This document shows positions 1 to 7,205 of a DNA stretch of 64,000 nt, piece after piece. How positions within the stretch are numbered: position 1 is the first letter of the stretch; each line of letters starts with the position of its first letter. The notes under the pieces were generated by a model. The model was not told where the DNA came from, made no database searches, and saw only the letters and a program-made list of their open reading frames with translations. The stretch is from Methanomassiliicoccaceae archaeon UBA71 (GTDB taxonomy: Archaea; Thermoplasmatota; Thermoplasmata; Methanomassiliicoccales; Methanomethylophilaceae): the NCBI GenBank assembly GCA_002504405.1, contig DARO01000003.1:1-64000 (forward strand). The letters run 5' to 3'. The position numbers and the translations under genes are program-made.

Positions 1-139
1 AGGCTTTATGATTTCAACGGAGCCTAGTCTTATAACATCATAAGATGTGTATTCCGGAACTGTCCTTATCCTCTGTCCTGGGTCTCTCCGGAAACGAACC
101 CATGCGTCCGGCCCTTCCTGCCGTTCGTTAGTTATAATG

Positions 140-161
140 GGTCGGAGGTTCCCCTCCGACC
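140..161 (-). terminator. Hairpin after the accessory operon
   Basis: GGTCGGAGG (140-148) and CCTCCGACC (153-161) form a perfect 9-bp stem with a 4-nt loop, starting 8 nt after the stop of the minus-strand gene at 169. No clear T run follows on the minus strand, so termination is inferred from position and stem strength only. Confidence 0.45.
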
Positions 162-168
162 TGTTGTT

Positions 169-465
169 TCAATACTCCTCCGGGAACAGCACCGTCGTCA
201 CCGACCTGTCCCATTCAGTGATTATGTAGATCTCCCTTCCTCCGACGTCGTACAGGCTGAACAGCCTGTCCGTCGGCTCCCCGTTCCTCTCGGCCTCCAG
301 GGCGTCGTCGTTCATCTGCCGGCTGTCGTCGCCGACATCCCCCCAGTCGCCCATGATGTGCCTTCCCAGGCACTCTCCTACCTTCATCCTGAACCCGGAG
401 TCGTCCTCCATCTCTGTCGCCACCCCGCATGTGGCGACGACCCGTCCGGTCGCGAACAGCGGCAT
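169..465 (-). CDS. Plasmid-type conserved hypothetical protein (98 aa)
   Basis: A small soluble protein of unknown function. It has the pattern GRVVAT near the N-terminus, then LGRHIMGDWGDV, then a C-terminal ITEWDRSVTTVLFPEEY. I recognise this layout from a small family found on bacterial plasmids and mobile elements (sometimes mislabelled a restriction subunit) that ends in ITEADRS-TT-LLPEEY. I chose the ATG at 465 because GGAGGT sits 5 nt upstream and the family begins at the same place; an in-frame ATG at 489 lacks this. It is the last gene of a four-gene minus-strand run. The family resemblance is from memory and its biochemical role is unknown. Confidence 0.7.
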   Translation of the reverse strand: MPLFATGRVVATCGVATEMEDDSGFRMKVGECLGRHIMGDWGDVGDDSRQMNDDALEAERNGEPTDRLFSLYDVGGREIYIITEWDRSVTTVLFPEEY

Positions 466-962
466 CGCGCCACCTCCCTCGACAGGCATCCGATCGCCGC
501 GGACGCGTGCATTATCGCCGTCCTCGTCATAGCCGGATCCCCGTCGTCCCTGAGCGATTCCGCCGCCCTCAGCGCCTTCTCGAACTCGGACACCGCCCTG
601 ACGACGTTCGGGGAGCCGTTCCCGCCGGCTCCCGGCCTGCGGATGACGTCGTCCACCGACAGGCCATCCCTAGCGAGGGACTCCTTCAGCTCCTTCGCCT
701 TCTCGATCCCCCTCGGCAGCAGGTAGTACGTCCTCCTCCTGACGGTCGCCCCCTTGGGATGCGTGGGCACCCAGGCGACAAGCCCCTTGTCCTCCAGGAT
801 CCCCACGACGGTGGCGGCATGGGGCCTCGATATCCCGACGGCGGCCCCGATGCCGTCCTGCGTCAGGGCGAACGGCATCGTATACTCGTTCACGGTCACG
901 TTCACATACTCCATCAGGTGCAGCAGCACCATCTCCTGCCTGGTCAGGATGCGGTCGGTCAT
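384..962 (-). CDS. Winged-helix transcriptional regulator-like protein (192 aa)
   Basis: Residues 1-90 read as a winged helix of MarR/ArnR type: LTRQEMVLLHLMEYV, a recognition helix region around GISRPHAATVVGILEDKGLV, then a wing with VRRRTYYLLPRGIEKA. The rest is helical with no recognised domain. The start at 962 has GGAGGTGA 6 nt ahead and overlaps the stop of the upstream gene by four bases (ATGA). The C-terminal 27 codons overlap the start of the gene at 465 in another frame, an unusually long 82-nt overlap that could be real or reflect a frameshift near the end. Target operators are not known. Confidence 0.7.
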   Translation of the reverse strand: MTDRILTRQEMVLLHLMEYVNVTVNEYTMPFALTQDGIGAAVGISRPHAATVVGILEDKGLVAWVPTHPKGATVRRRTYYLLPRGIEKAKELKESLARDGLSVDDVIRRPGAGGNGSPNVVRAVSEFEKALRAAESLRDDGDPAMTRTAIMHASAAIGCLSREVARCRCSRPDGSSPHAGWRQRWRTTPGSG

Positions 963-1339
963 GCCGTCACCTCCGCGACCGCCCCGTATCCGGAAGTGAT
1001 GGCGATCTCCTCCGCCTGGTCGATCGTGAACCTCCTCCCGGCGAGGCACGGCATCGTGGTGGTCCAGGTCATGTCCGAGATGTCCAGCGTCCAGGTCCAG
1101 TTGTCCCAGTTCGCCATCCCGTCGGCCTCCCCGTCGTTGTAGACATAGTAGGAGGAGTCCCTGCATCTCCCCTCCATCAGTGTGACGATGATGTTGCAGA
1201 GGATGTTCGACACCTCCATCCTGGACCGCTCCAGCGCCCTGTGCGTCGCGGTGATCGCCCCGAGCCCCGCCCAGTGGCAGTACACAGTCGGGGACGTCCT
1301 GATCCCGTCGGTGACACTGACGCAGATCCTGTCACCCAT
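959..1339 (-). CDS. Hypothetical protein (126 aa)
   Basis: I do not recognise this protein. It is rich in Trp (a WDNWTWTLDISDMTWTTTM stretch near residues 76-94), has no signal peptide or membrane span, and no motif I can name. It starts 1 nt after the stop of the 63-aa gene upstream and its stop overlaps the next start by ATGA, so it belongs to the same transcript. The setting next to an integrase-linked region suggests an accessory, mobile-element gene. This is inference from position only. Confidence 0.6.
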   Translation of the reverse strand: MGDRICVSVTDGIRTSPTVYCHWAGLGAITATHRALERSRMEVSNILCNIIVTLMEGRCRDSSYYVYNDGEADGMANWDNWTWTLDISDMTWTTTMPCLAGRRFTIDQAEEIAITSGYGAVAEVTA

Positions 1340-1340
1340 G

Positions 1341-1532
1341 TCAGAGCACCTCCCTGATGCACTCGGGGTAGTTCCCGTCGTCGTCCAGGACGTACCCGAC
1401 CGGAGGCTTCGAGAAATCGGTATGCGGATCCAGTGGCGTCATCGCCCTTAGGTCGTCCCATGCGATTCTTCTTTGGTTCGGGTTTCCGTTGAAGTTTACG
1501 TTCGTTCTTCTCTGACTCGTCTTCCTAGTCAT
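1341..1532 (-). CDS. Small hypothetical protein (63 aa)
   Basis: Short basic N-terminus followed by an acidic C-terminal half; no recognised domain. It is the first gene of the four-gene minus-strand run (1532 down to 169). A weak Shine-Dalgarno AGGA lies about 9 nt ahead. The single-nucleotide spacing to the next gene supports translation, but nothing points to a function. Confidence 0.5.
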   Translation of the reverse strand: MTRKTSQRRTNVNFNGNPNQRRIAWDDLRAMTPLDPHTDFSKPPVGYVLDDDGNYPECIREVL

Positions 1533-1590
1533 GTTTCATTTCCTGGGGCAAGAGCCCCGGGACGGCTGTCCGAAGAACGGGCGGCACGAC

Positions 1591-1628
1591 GCTTGCGCCT
1601 GGGAACGAGAATAGCGGAAGGCGCAAGC
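1591..1628. repeat. 10-bp inverted repeat in intergenic DNA
   Basis: GCTTGCGCCT (1591-1600) pairs with AGGCGCAAGC (1619-1628) around an 18-nt spacer, in the 168-bp gap between divergent genes starting at 1532 (minus) and 1725 (plus). It could be an operator, a structured leader of the minus-strand operon, or a small RNA. Nothing else is recognised in 1533-1690. Confidence 0.4.
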
Positions 1629-1694
1629 CCGATGCGACCGTTCGAGTCTTGAGGCACGGGGCGATTGCCGGAAATGAAGGTGCGTCTGCACTTT

Positions 1695-1702
1695 CTTTAA
1701 AT
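1695..1702 (+). promoter_or_regulatory. TATA box of the 1725 gene
   Basis: CTTTAAAT centred near 1698 puts transcription start at about 1724, exactly at the in-frame ATG at 1725. Because the box overlaps the alternative ATG at 1701, that earlier codon is unlikely to be used. Confidence 0.5.
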
Positions 1703-1724
1703 GGATTCCAAACGATTTCGACAT

Positions 1725-2609
1725 ATGGTCGATTCCGAGGGTTTCTATGTTCATTCCTGTAGATTCTACAGAGGGACTCCCAACGAGCTGAGGGAAGTAG
1801 GAAGGGAGTTCATTCATGCTTACGACCACAGCAGGTTAGTCGCGTTCGGACGGAACGATGGTGATGACCGATCCGGGGTCTCCACCTATTCGATCATAAC
1901 GAGATGCCGTGTCGACGGGTTGCGGAATCTCTTCATGAAGAATCTCGATGATTTCGGAGCGTTCTCCTTCAAGTATCCTGGGATCTTCCTGACCGATGAA
2001 TCGGACGGATTCTCCGTTGACAGCGACCGTCTGCATGTCAGAGTCATCTCCACCAGGGGATTGCCTCCGGATGCGGAACTGGATCGGATATCCGTTCACA
2101 TACAGGACATCAGACAGTACATGGGCCCCGATGCCCTGCTACACTTCGACATCACCGATGCCCATCCCGAACAGGCGTACATGGTCTGCAAGCTCTCCGC
2201 CATATACCCGATATGCTCGTTCGTCAGGGACAAGCGCGGAGCCGTATCGACGGTCCTCGCACCCTTCCCTCCGTACCGCTCTATGAGCCAACCGACGATC
2301 GACGCCTTGGAGATCATGGCATCCGAACTCCAACGTTCGAAGGATAAATCGCGTCACAGGAGCCATGAAGGGTTCGTCACCGGCGAGGAACTCGGCGAGA
2401 GGCTCGGCCATCCCATCGACAATCCCTCCGATTTCTTCCGTGATCTGGTTAGCGACGGACTGGTGACGGCTTCTCCTGAAAAGGTCCGTTCTCCGACGAC
2501 TAACAGGTTGGTCTCCCAGTACCGTATCACGGAGGAGGGTCTGTTCATGCTGCATTACGTGATCAACTCGAAGGACCTGAAGAGTCGGGAAGGAAGGTTC
2601 AGACTTTAA
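1725..2609 (+). CDS. Hypothetical protein with C-terminal winged helix (294 aa)
   Basis: The N-terminal ~200 residues are unrecognised. The last ~80 residues (from EGFVTGEELGERLG to YRITEEGLFMLHYVI) have the pattern of a winged helix with a Thr-Asn-Arg wing, so a DNA-binding role is plausible. I chose the ATG at 1725 rather than 1701 because the only TATA box overlaps 1701 and would produce a leaderless transcript starting at 1725. It stands alone and lies in the accessory region upstream of the integrase. Confidence 0.6.
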   Translation: MVDSEGFYVHSCRFYRGTPNELREVGREFIHAYDHSRLVAFGRNDGDDRSGVSTYSIITRCRVDGLRNLFMKNLDDFGAFSFKYPGIFLTDESDGFSVDSDRLHVRVISTRGLPPDAELDRISVHIQDIRQYMGPDALLHFDITDAHPEQAYMVCKLSAIYPICSFVRDKRGAVSTVLAPFPPYRSMSQPTIDALEIMASELQRSKDKSRHRSHEGFVTGEELGERLGHPIDNPSDFFRDLVSDGLVTASPEKVRSPTTNRLVSQYRITEEGLFMLHYVINSKDLKSREGRFRL

Positions 2610-2708
2610 TCGGCGTTCCCGGAGCACGGGAAAATAATCCGTCCTCCGGGTTCCTCCTTAAACCTCTGCAGGACCGAGTCCTCATTCACCCTTCTGGAGG
2701 GTGAATTG

Positions 2709-3563
2709 ATGAAAGAGCACGATATGATCAAAGCGTCGAAGGATCTCGACGAATACATGAACGAACGGGACGCCGCTGCCAGGCACGGCCCGTCCATCGA
2801 CAGAACCGTGAGGACCGGATGGTACTCATCCGGGGATATCCTCCCCAAGGGCAGGACGGTGCCCGACGAATCGGACGACGTGTCCATCGAAGACATGATA
2901 CGCATCACCCGTATCCTCGAGGCCCGCAGATGGCTGATCAACTCCATCGACAACGCAGTCGTCAAGATCATCGGCAGACACGGGGAGTACTCTGTCGGAA
3001 GGGGGACGTTCATAGTCCGCTTCCCGAAGATCTCTCTCAACCACGGACGGGGATCCGAGTTGGAGACCATCGCCGCGGAACAGGAGATCCTCTCCGATGT
3101 CCTCTCGGACAGACTCTACACCATGTGCCCTCTGGAGGCGACGCTGAGGCTTGTGGAGGATGTTAATGTGTCCGCCGCTCAGGCACGTTCCATCGTGCAA
3201 TCGTCGGAGGACCCGGTCATCTCCGTGTCCATGGCCAACGAGACGTGGATTGACGCAAACGGACTCTGGTACGTTCATGCAAGCATCTCCGAGGACGCCA
3301 GGGGCATCGACTTCGAGGTGTTCTCAGCGATGGGCGATGAGCATGCAGATGAGGAATCGTCGTTCATCGCATCAGCGGAAGGCATACCCGAGGACGAGAT
3401 CATGGTTATCGGTCCGTACTCTTCGAGGTACGAGGCGAACTGCGCCCTGACATGGTTCTCCGGGTTCTGCAGCGGCAAAGTTCCCGACATCCACCTGCTC
3501 GACGAGCTCTCGAGATTGTACTACCTTCGCATGGACCACAGGTTCGAGGAGTTGGTGGAATGA
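2709..3563 (+). CDS. Hypothetical protein (284 aa)
   Basis: No domain recognised. It is a mixed acidic protein without membrane segments. The ATG at 2709 follows GGAGGGTGA with good spacing, so it is preferred over the TTG three bases earlier. Its stop overlaps the start of the next gene by ATGA, so the two are translationally coupled and likely act together. No homologue comes to mind. Confidence 0.65.
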   Translation: MKEHDMIKASKDLDEYMNERDAAARHGPSIDRTVRTGWYSSGDILPKGRTVPDESDDVSIEDMIRITRILEARRWLINSIDNAVVKIIGRHGEYSVGRGTFIVRFPKISLNHGRGSELETIAAEQEILSDVLSDRLYTMCPLEATLRLVEDVNVSAAQARSIVQSSEDPVISVSMANETWIDANGLWYVHASISEDARGIDFEVFSAMGDEHADEESSFIASAEGIPEDEIMVIGPYSSRYEANCALTWFSGFCSGKVPDIHLLDELSRLYYLRMDHRFEELVE

Positions 3564-3889
3564 ACGGCCCTTCTTTCGCACAGAGGGCGTTCATAGCCTC
3601 CCGCGACTCCGTCCGCGGTCATGTCCCCGTTTCCCGGCAGATGGACGACGTGGAGCGTCTATACATGATCGCCTATTCCATGGCCGGTAGCGAGCAGGAG
3701 CTGCTCTCGCTCACACACCGTCTGGCGGTGTATGCGGACATGGACCTCGGGTATCACGGCGATGTGATGTCGTGGCAGAAGGAGTTCGACAAGGATACCC
3801 TCGGCTACGCCTTCGAGTACAAAGGGATTCTGGAATCGATGATCGATGATGACGTGCCCGGTGCAGGCACGGATTCAATATCAACCTGA
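3560..3889 (+). CDS. Hypothetical protein coupled to the previous gene (109 aa)
   Basis: A small, mostly helical soluble protein, unrecognised. The ATG at 3560 overlaps the preceding stop (ATGA) and has GGAG nearby in the upstream coding sequence. An earlier in-frame start at 3452 would overlap the upstream gene by more than 100 nt and reads like out-of-frame sequence, so it was not used. The transcript probably ends at the strong hairpin at 3902. Confidence 0.6.
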   Translation: MNGPSFAQRAFIASRDSVRGHVPVSRQMDDVERLYMIAYSMAGSEQELLSLTHRLAVYADMDLGYHGDVMSWQKEFDKDTLGYAFEYKGILESMIDDDVPGAGTDSIST

Positions 3890-3901
3890 AAATGAAACAA
3901 C

Positions 3902-3927
3902 GACGCAGAGGGTCACTCCTCTGCGTC
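3902..3927. terminator. Hairpin between convergent genes
   Basis: GACGCAGAGG and CCTCTGCGTC form a perfect 10-bp stem with a 6-nt loop. It lies between the plus-strand stop at 3889 and the minus-strand stop at 3913 and covers the latter, so it can serve both directions. Confidence 0.5.
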
Positions 3928-4197
3928 CTCTTCGAATATCGATCTGATTTCGGAGAGATGTGAGGCTACCCTCTCACCCTTCTCCGTGAGTTTGTAGTAG
4001 AGCCCCCTCCAATGCTCCCCTTCGACTATCTCGAGTAATCCCGCTTCCACGAGTTCATCGACCCGGACGGCTCTGGTCCTCTCACCGTTGGGGCTTGAGC
4101 GTATGATCTCCGTCTTGTTGACACCCGGCTTGTCGTGAACCATCAGTATGATGTCGATGGCGTAGCGTTCGCCGAGGATCGAGATGCCCTCTGTCAT
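3913..4197 (-). CDS. Winged-helix transcriptional regulator (94 aa)
   Basis: A single-domain winged helix: helices around YAIDIILMVHDKPGVNKTEIIRSS, recognition helix near RTRAVRVDELVEAGLLEIVE, wing at HWRGLYYKLTEKGERVASHL. Such small proteins usually repress nearby promoters. It is divergent from the integrase, with AT-rich DNA carrying two direct repeats between them, so it is a good candidate to control integrase expression and its own. GGAGA precedes the ATG, and a TATA box (rev. CTTAAATAT) lies about 25 nt upstream. Confidence 0.75.
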   Translation of the reverse strand: MTEGISILGERYAIDIILMVHDKPGVNKTEIIRSSPNGERTRAVRVDELVEAGLLEIVEGEHWRGLYYKLTEKGERVASHLSEIRSIFEEDAEE

Positions 4198-4277
4198 CGT
4201 CTCTGCATCTCCTTCTCGATATTTAAGCTTTCAAAATTGCGTCATAATCATTGTCTGTTTATTTTTTTCACATTTTG

Positions 4278-4316
4278 TATATGTGGTAATTTTTGCAATA
4301 TATTATATATGTGATA
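4278..4316. promoter_or_regulatory. AT-rich divergent control region with direct repeats
   Basis: TATATGTGGTA (4278-4288) and TATATGTGATA (4306-4316) are near-identical direct repeats 28 bp apart, inside the AT-rich gap between the winged-helix gene and the integrase. The second lies in the run that contains the likely integrase TATA box. They are candidate operator sites for the 94-aa regulator. Confidence 0.4.
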
Positions 4317-4406
4317 CGACATGTAAGAAACAGAAGCGGAGGAGAACTGTATGCCAAAGAGCATCCCATCCGGATCCTCCCTTCCAACAATAAAAGGAGG
4401 AAAGAC

Positions 4407-5360
4407 ATGGGCAGACACCCGTTTGGCGAATACGCGGACAAGTACATGGAATCGGTCCGCGGCGTGTATGCCGATGAGACATGGAAGAACAGAGCGCGTA
4501 GATACAAGAGAATGGACAGGAAGCTCATCGAGCTGAAGGAAGCAGGCAAGATAACGACTACGTCGCCGAAGTCGATGACCCCCGAGGATGTCCGCGTGTA
4601 CATACTCTACTGCAAGGAGAGACAGAGCACCGCGGACCTCGTTCACGAGGTCAACGCTCTCAGGAAGATCCTCAACTTCGTCGACAACCACGCCGTGGAG
4701 ATATGCCTCAACCACAACCCCGGCCTGAAGCCCTCGTTCAAGGGTAGCAGAAGGAAGAATGTGATGTCGGACGAGGTCTACGGGATGATTCTCGAGAAGT
4801 CGAAGACCATCGATCCCACCGACTTCAACAAGGTCAGGGCGTACACCCTGGTGCTGATGTGCATCAACACCGGGACCAGGAACAAGGAGATCCGCTTCGC
4901 GGAGGTCCGCGACCTGGATACTACGTCATGGCTCTTCGACATCATCCACGTCAAGGGCGAGGCGACCTACGGTCAGCCGAGGGAGGTCCCGATACCTCCG
5001 GAGATCCGTCAACTCATTTTGACGTACCTTCTGGCACGTCAGAAGTGGGTGGTGGACAATTCCGTGAAATCACAAGCGCTGTTCCCCTCCAAGGACAGCG
5101 ACGACGGGTTCCTCTCCGGCAATGCGATCAGGAAGATCAAGGAGGTGGTGGAAGCGGATCTCGGCATCGAATTCGATCTCCGCGAGTGTCGCAGGACGTT
5201 CGGCCAGAGGTATCTGGACAGCGACCTGGACATAGAGTCCGTGAGCGTGCTCATGGGCCACGCGTCGACGAAGACGACCGAGAGCTTCTACAGCAGGAAG
5301 AGGTTGACCAAGGCGGTCGAGAGTGCAAAGAGGACCTGGAAGGATTGTGGTGGACAATAA
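4407..5360 (+). CDS. Tyrosine recombinase / integrase (317 aa)
   Basis: A phage-type integrase of the tyrosine recombinase family that would insert an element into, or cut it out of, a tRNA gene. Visible catalytic residues: Arg158 (NTGTRNKEIR), Lys183 (HVKGEA), the box II Arg in LRECRRTF (259-263), His285 (LMGHASTKTT) and the nucleophile Tyr295 (SFYSRKR). The usual His of the HxxR motif is not obvious; archaeal relatives often vary there. Residues 1-110 are the SAM-like core-binding domain. GGAGG at 4396-4400 fixes the start at 4407. The 3' end lies about 40 bp from a tRNA-Ala gene and repeats the tRNA's last 10 bp. Confidence 0.9.
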   Translation: MGRHPFGEYADKYMESVRGVYADETWKNRARRYKRMDRKLIELKEAGKITTTSPKSMTPEDVRVYILYCKERQSTADLVHEVNALRKILNFVDNHAVEICLNHNPGLKPSFKGSRRKNVMSDEVYGMILEKSKTIDPTDFNKVRAYTLVLMCINTGTRNKEIRFAEVRDLDTTSWLFDIIHVKGEATYGQPREVPIPPEIRQLILTYLLARQKWVVDNSVKSQALFPSKDSDDGFLSGNAIRKIKEVVEADLGIEFDLRECRRTFGQRYLDSDLDIESVSVLMGHASTKTTESFYSRKRLTKAVESAKRTWKDCGGQ

Positions 5361-5406
5361 AATTGTCCAAAAAATCGATGTCTGGATGGTGATGAATGGT
5401 GGACAA
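5348..5406. repeat. Direct repeat of the tRNA 3' end: candidate att core
   Basis: TGGTGGACAA occurs at 5348-5357, inside the end of the integrase gene, and again at 5397-5406, which is the 3' end of tRNA-Ala (TTGTCCACCA on the minus strand). Only 10 bp match, so this may be a secondary or degenerate attachment site. The opposite end of the element is not seen in the window. Confidence 0.4.
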
Positions 5407-5473
5407 GGCGAGATTCGAACTCGCGACTTCTGCCTTGCGAAGGCAGCGATCTACCGGGCTGATCTACTTGCCC
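5397..5473 (-). tRNA. tRNA-Ala (anticodon CGC)
   Basis: On the minus strand the acceptor GGGCAAG pairs with CTTGTCC, including the G3-U70 pair that marks alanine tRNAs. The anticodon arm is CTGCC-TTCGCAA-GGCAG, giving anticodon CGC, and the T loop reads GTTCGAATC. Discriminator A and CCA are encoded (5397-5400). The adjacent integrase ends 37 bp from its 3' end, as is common for integrated elements. Confidence 0.93.
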
Positions 5474-5573
5474 ATTGTAACCGGTGGACCACCCTAATCA
5501 TACGTTGGATTTAAACCTATTCCGAGACCGGGCGGTCGCAACCCCTATATCCGCGCTCGCCCTTCGACGGTGC

Positions 5574-5948
5574 ATGAGGATGTCGCCGGATAGGAAGAGA
5601 GCAGGCAGCCCCAGGCCGATGGAGGTCTGGAACGCCAACGTCTACTTCGACGACAACTCGGGGGCCAAGAACCGCCCGGTCATAGTTCTCGAGAAGCGCG
5701 GGGACGACTACACCGTGTTCATGGTCACGTCCCACGGCCACCGCCCGGAGACGGACATCAGGCTGATGGACCCGTACGAGGTCATGCTGGACAAGACCTC
5801 CACCGTCCGCACCGACCGCCCCTTCAAGCTCCCCGCTTCCAAGTTCAACTACAAGCTCGGGGACCTCTGCGACGACGACGCCGCGATAGTGGAGGCCATA
5901 TTCTCCAGGATCAGGGAGACCCGCTCGTACCGCCGGGGGAGCTACTGA
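5574..5948 (+). CDS. PemK/MazF-like protein (124 aa)
   Basis: The core VWNANVYFDDNSGAKNRPVIVLEKRGDDYTVFMVTSH fits the PemK/MazF fold, whose members are usually mRNA-cutting toxins. No antitoxin-like small gene is seen directly upstream, so it may be an orphan or have another role. A TATA box (CTATAT, 5545-5550) sits about 26 nt before the ATG at 5574, suggesting a leaderless start there; 5580 is an alternative. The stop is directly followed by the start of the VWA gene, so both may be cotranscribed. Confidence 0.65.
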   Translation: MRMSPDRKRAGSPRPMEVWNANVYFDDNSGAKNRPVIVLEKRGDDYTVFMVTSHGHRPETDIRLMDPYEVMLDKTSTVRTDRPFKLPASKFNYKLGDLCDDDAAIVEAIFSRIRETRSYRRGSY

Positions 5949-7205
5949 ATGGATGGGATGGACATGGCGAGGTCCGCCGCCAGCAGGCTCTGCCTCGACA
6001 TGCGGTTCATGACCAGGGCGGTCCTGTCCCTGCGCATAGAGGTCGCCGGGGGCGAGGGGCGGCCGCGCTGCGACGGTCGCACCGTCACGTTCTTCGAGGA
6101 CTCCCTCCTGGGGTCGTGCGCGGAGGAGCCCAACTCCGCGGCCAGGGACCTGGCCCACTGCGTCATGCACTGCATACTGGGCCACGGCGACCCCGGCGCC
6201 TCCCCTGACCGCTCCCTGGCCGAGGACATGATCGTCGAGTACATACTGGACACCCTGGACGCGCCCAGCGTGTCGGTGGAGGGGAGGGGCGACAGGATGT
6301 TCGTGTGCGAGAGGATGTTCGCCAGGGCCGGTGCGCCCGCCCCCGACCTCCTTGCCGCCGCAGTGTCGGAGACGTCGCAGTGGCAGCTGGGCCAGCACAG
6401 GCGGATGTTCACAAGGGACGACCACTCCGCCCGCGGGGGCCTGGACGAGGCGTTCTGGAACGACATAGCGCTGCAGGCCATGACCGAGGTCGAGGGGTTC
6501 AGCAGGAGCCTCGATGGGAGGTCGGACGCGTTCCTGGCCATCCTCAGGATCAGGAACGCCCGCAGGTACGACTACCGCTCCTTCCTCAGGAAGTTCGTCT
6601 CCCGCAGGACCTCCGTCAGGGAGAGCCCCGACGAGTTCGACCCGATCTACTACACCTACGGGCTGCAGGTCTACGGAAACCTCCCGCTGATAGACTCCCT
6701 CGAGCAGTCCGACCAGACGAGACTGGAGTCGTTCGTCATAGCGGTGGACACGTCCGGATCCACCATGGCCGGGCCTGTCGCCGCGTTCCTGGAGGAGGCG
6801 TTCGACGCCATGAGGCAGGCCGGCGTCTCCGGGGGGTCGGAGGTCCACGTGGTCCAGTGCGACGACAGCGTGAGGAGGGTGGACGTGGTCAGGAGCGAGG
6901 GGGACCTCAGGCGCCTGATGCGTGACTTCCGCCTCGCCGGAGGAGGGAAGACCGACTTCCGCCCGGTATTCGACTACATAGACTCCGTGAGGGAGGAGGG
7001 CGGGCTGAGGAACCTGCGCGGGATGATGTACTTCACCGACGGGTACGGGACGTTCCCGACCAGGCGCCCGCCGTACGACGTTGCGTTCGTCTTCTGCGAC
7101 GACATGTACAGGGAGCACCCGGTCCCGCCGTGGGCGATGTCGATAACCGTGCGCACGGGGGACCTGATGGATGGAAGGGGGCCGGACGGGGGTCCGGCCG
7201 TTTGA
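5949..7205 (+). CDS. VWA-domain protein with DUF2201-like metallopeptidase region (418 aa)
   Basis: The C-terminal part from about residue 262 carries a von Willebrand A domain with the MIDAS motif D267-T-S-G-S. The N-terminal part has His70, His74 and His79 in an AHCVMHCILGHG stretch, like the putative metallopeptidase region of DUF2201 proteins. Such proteins pair with MoxR-type AAA+ ATPases and are thought to help assemble or load metal into protein complexes. Here the ATPase partner lies at 8641, beyond one oppositely oriented gene. The start follows GGGGGAG by 7 nt and touches the PemK-like gene's stop. Target complex unknown. Confidence 0.82.
   Translation: MDGMDMARSAASRLCLDMRFMTRAVLSLRIEVAGGEGRPRCDGRTVTFFEDSLLGSCAEEPNSAARDLAHCVMHCILGHGDPGASPDRSLAEDMIVEYILDTLDAPSVSVEGRGDRMFVCERMFARAGAPAPDLLAAAVSETSQWQLGQHRRMFTRDDHSARGGLDEAFWNDIALQAMTEVEGFSRSLDGRSDAFLAILRIRNARRYDYRSFLRKFVSRRTSVRESPDEFDPIYYTYGLQVYGNLPLIDSLEQSDQTRLESFVIAVDTSGSTMAGPVAAFLEEAFDAMRQAGVSGGSEVHVVQCDDSVRRVDVVRSEGDLRRLMRDFRLAGGGKTDFRPVFDYIDSVREEGGLRNLRGMMYFTDGYGTFPTRRPPYDVAFVFCDDMYREHPVPPWAMSITVRTGDLMDGRGPDGGPAV

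Noticed and set aside
4407..5360. Linking this integrase to the 19-bp inverted repeats at 56-62 kb
   Set aside because: It lies more than 50 kb away, has its own tRNA-type target, and a complete recombinase is adjacent to the repeats.
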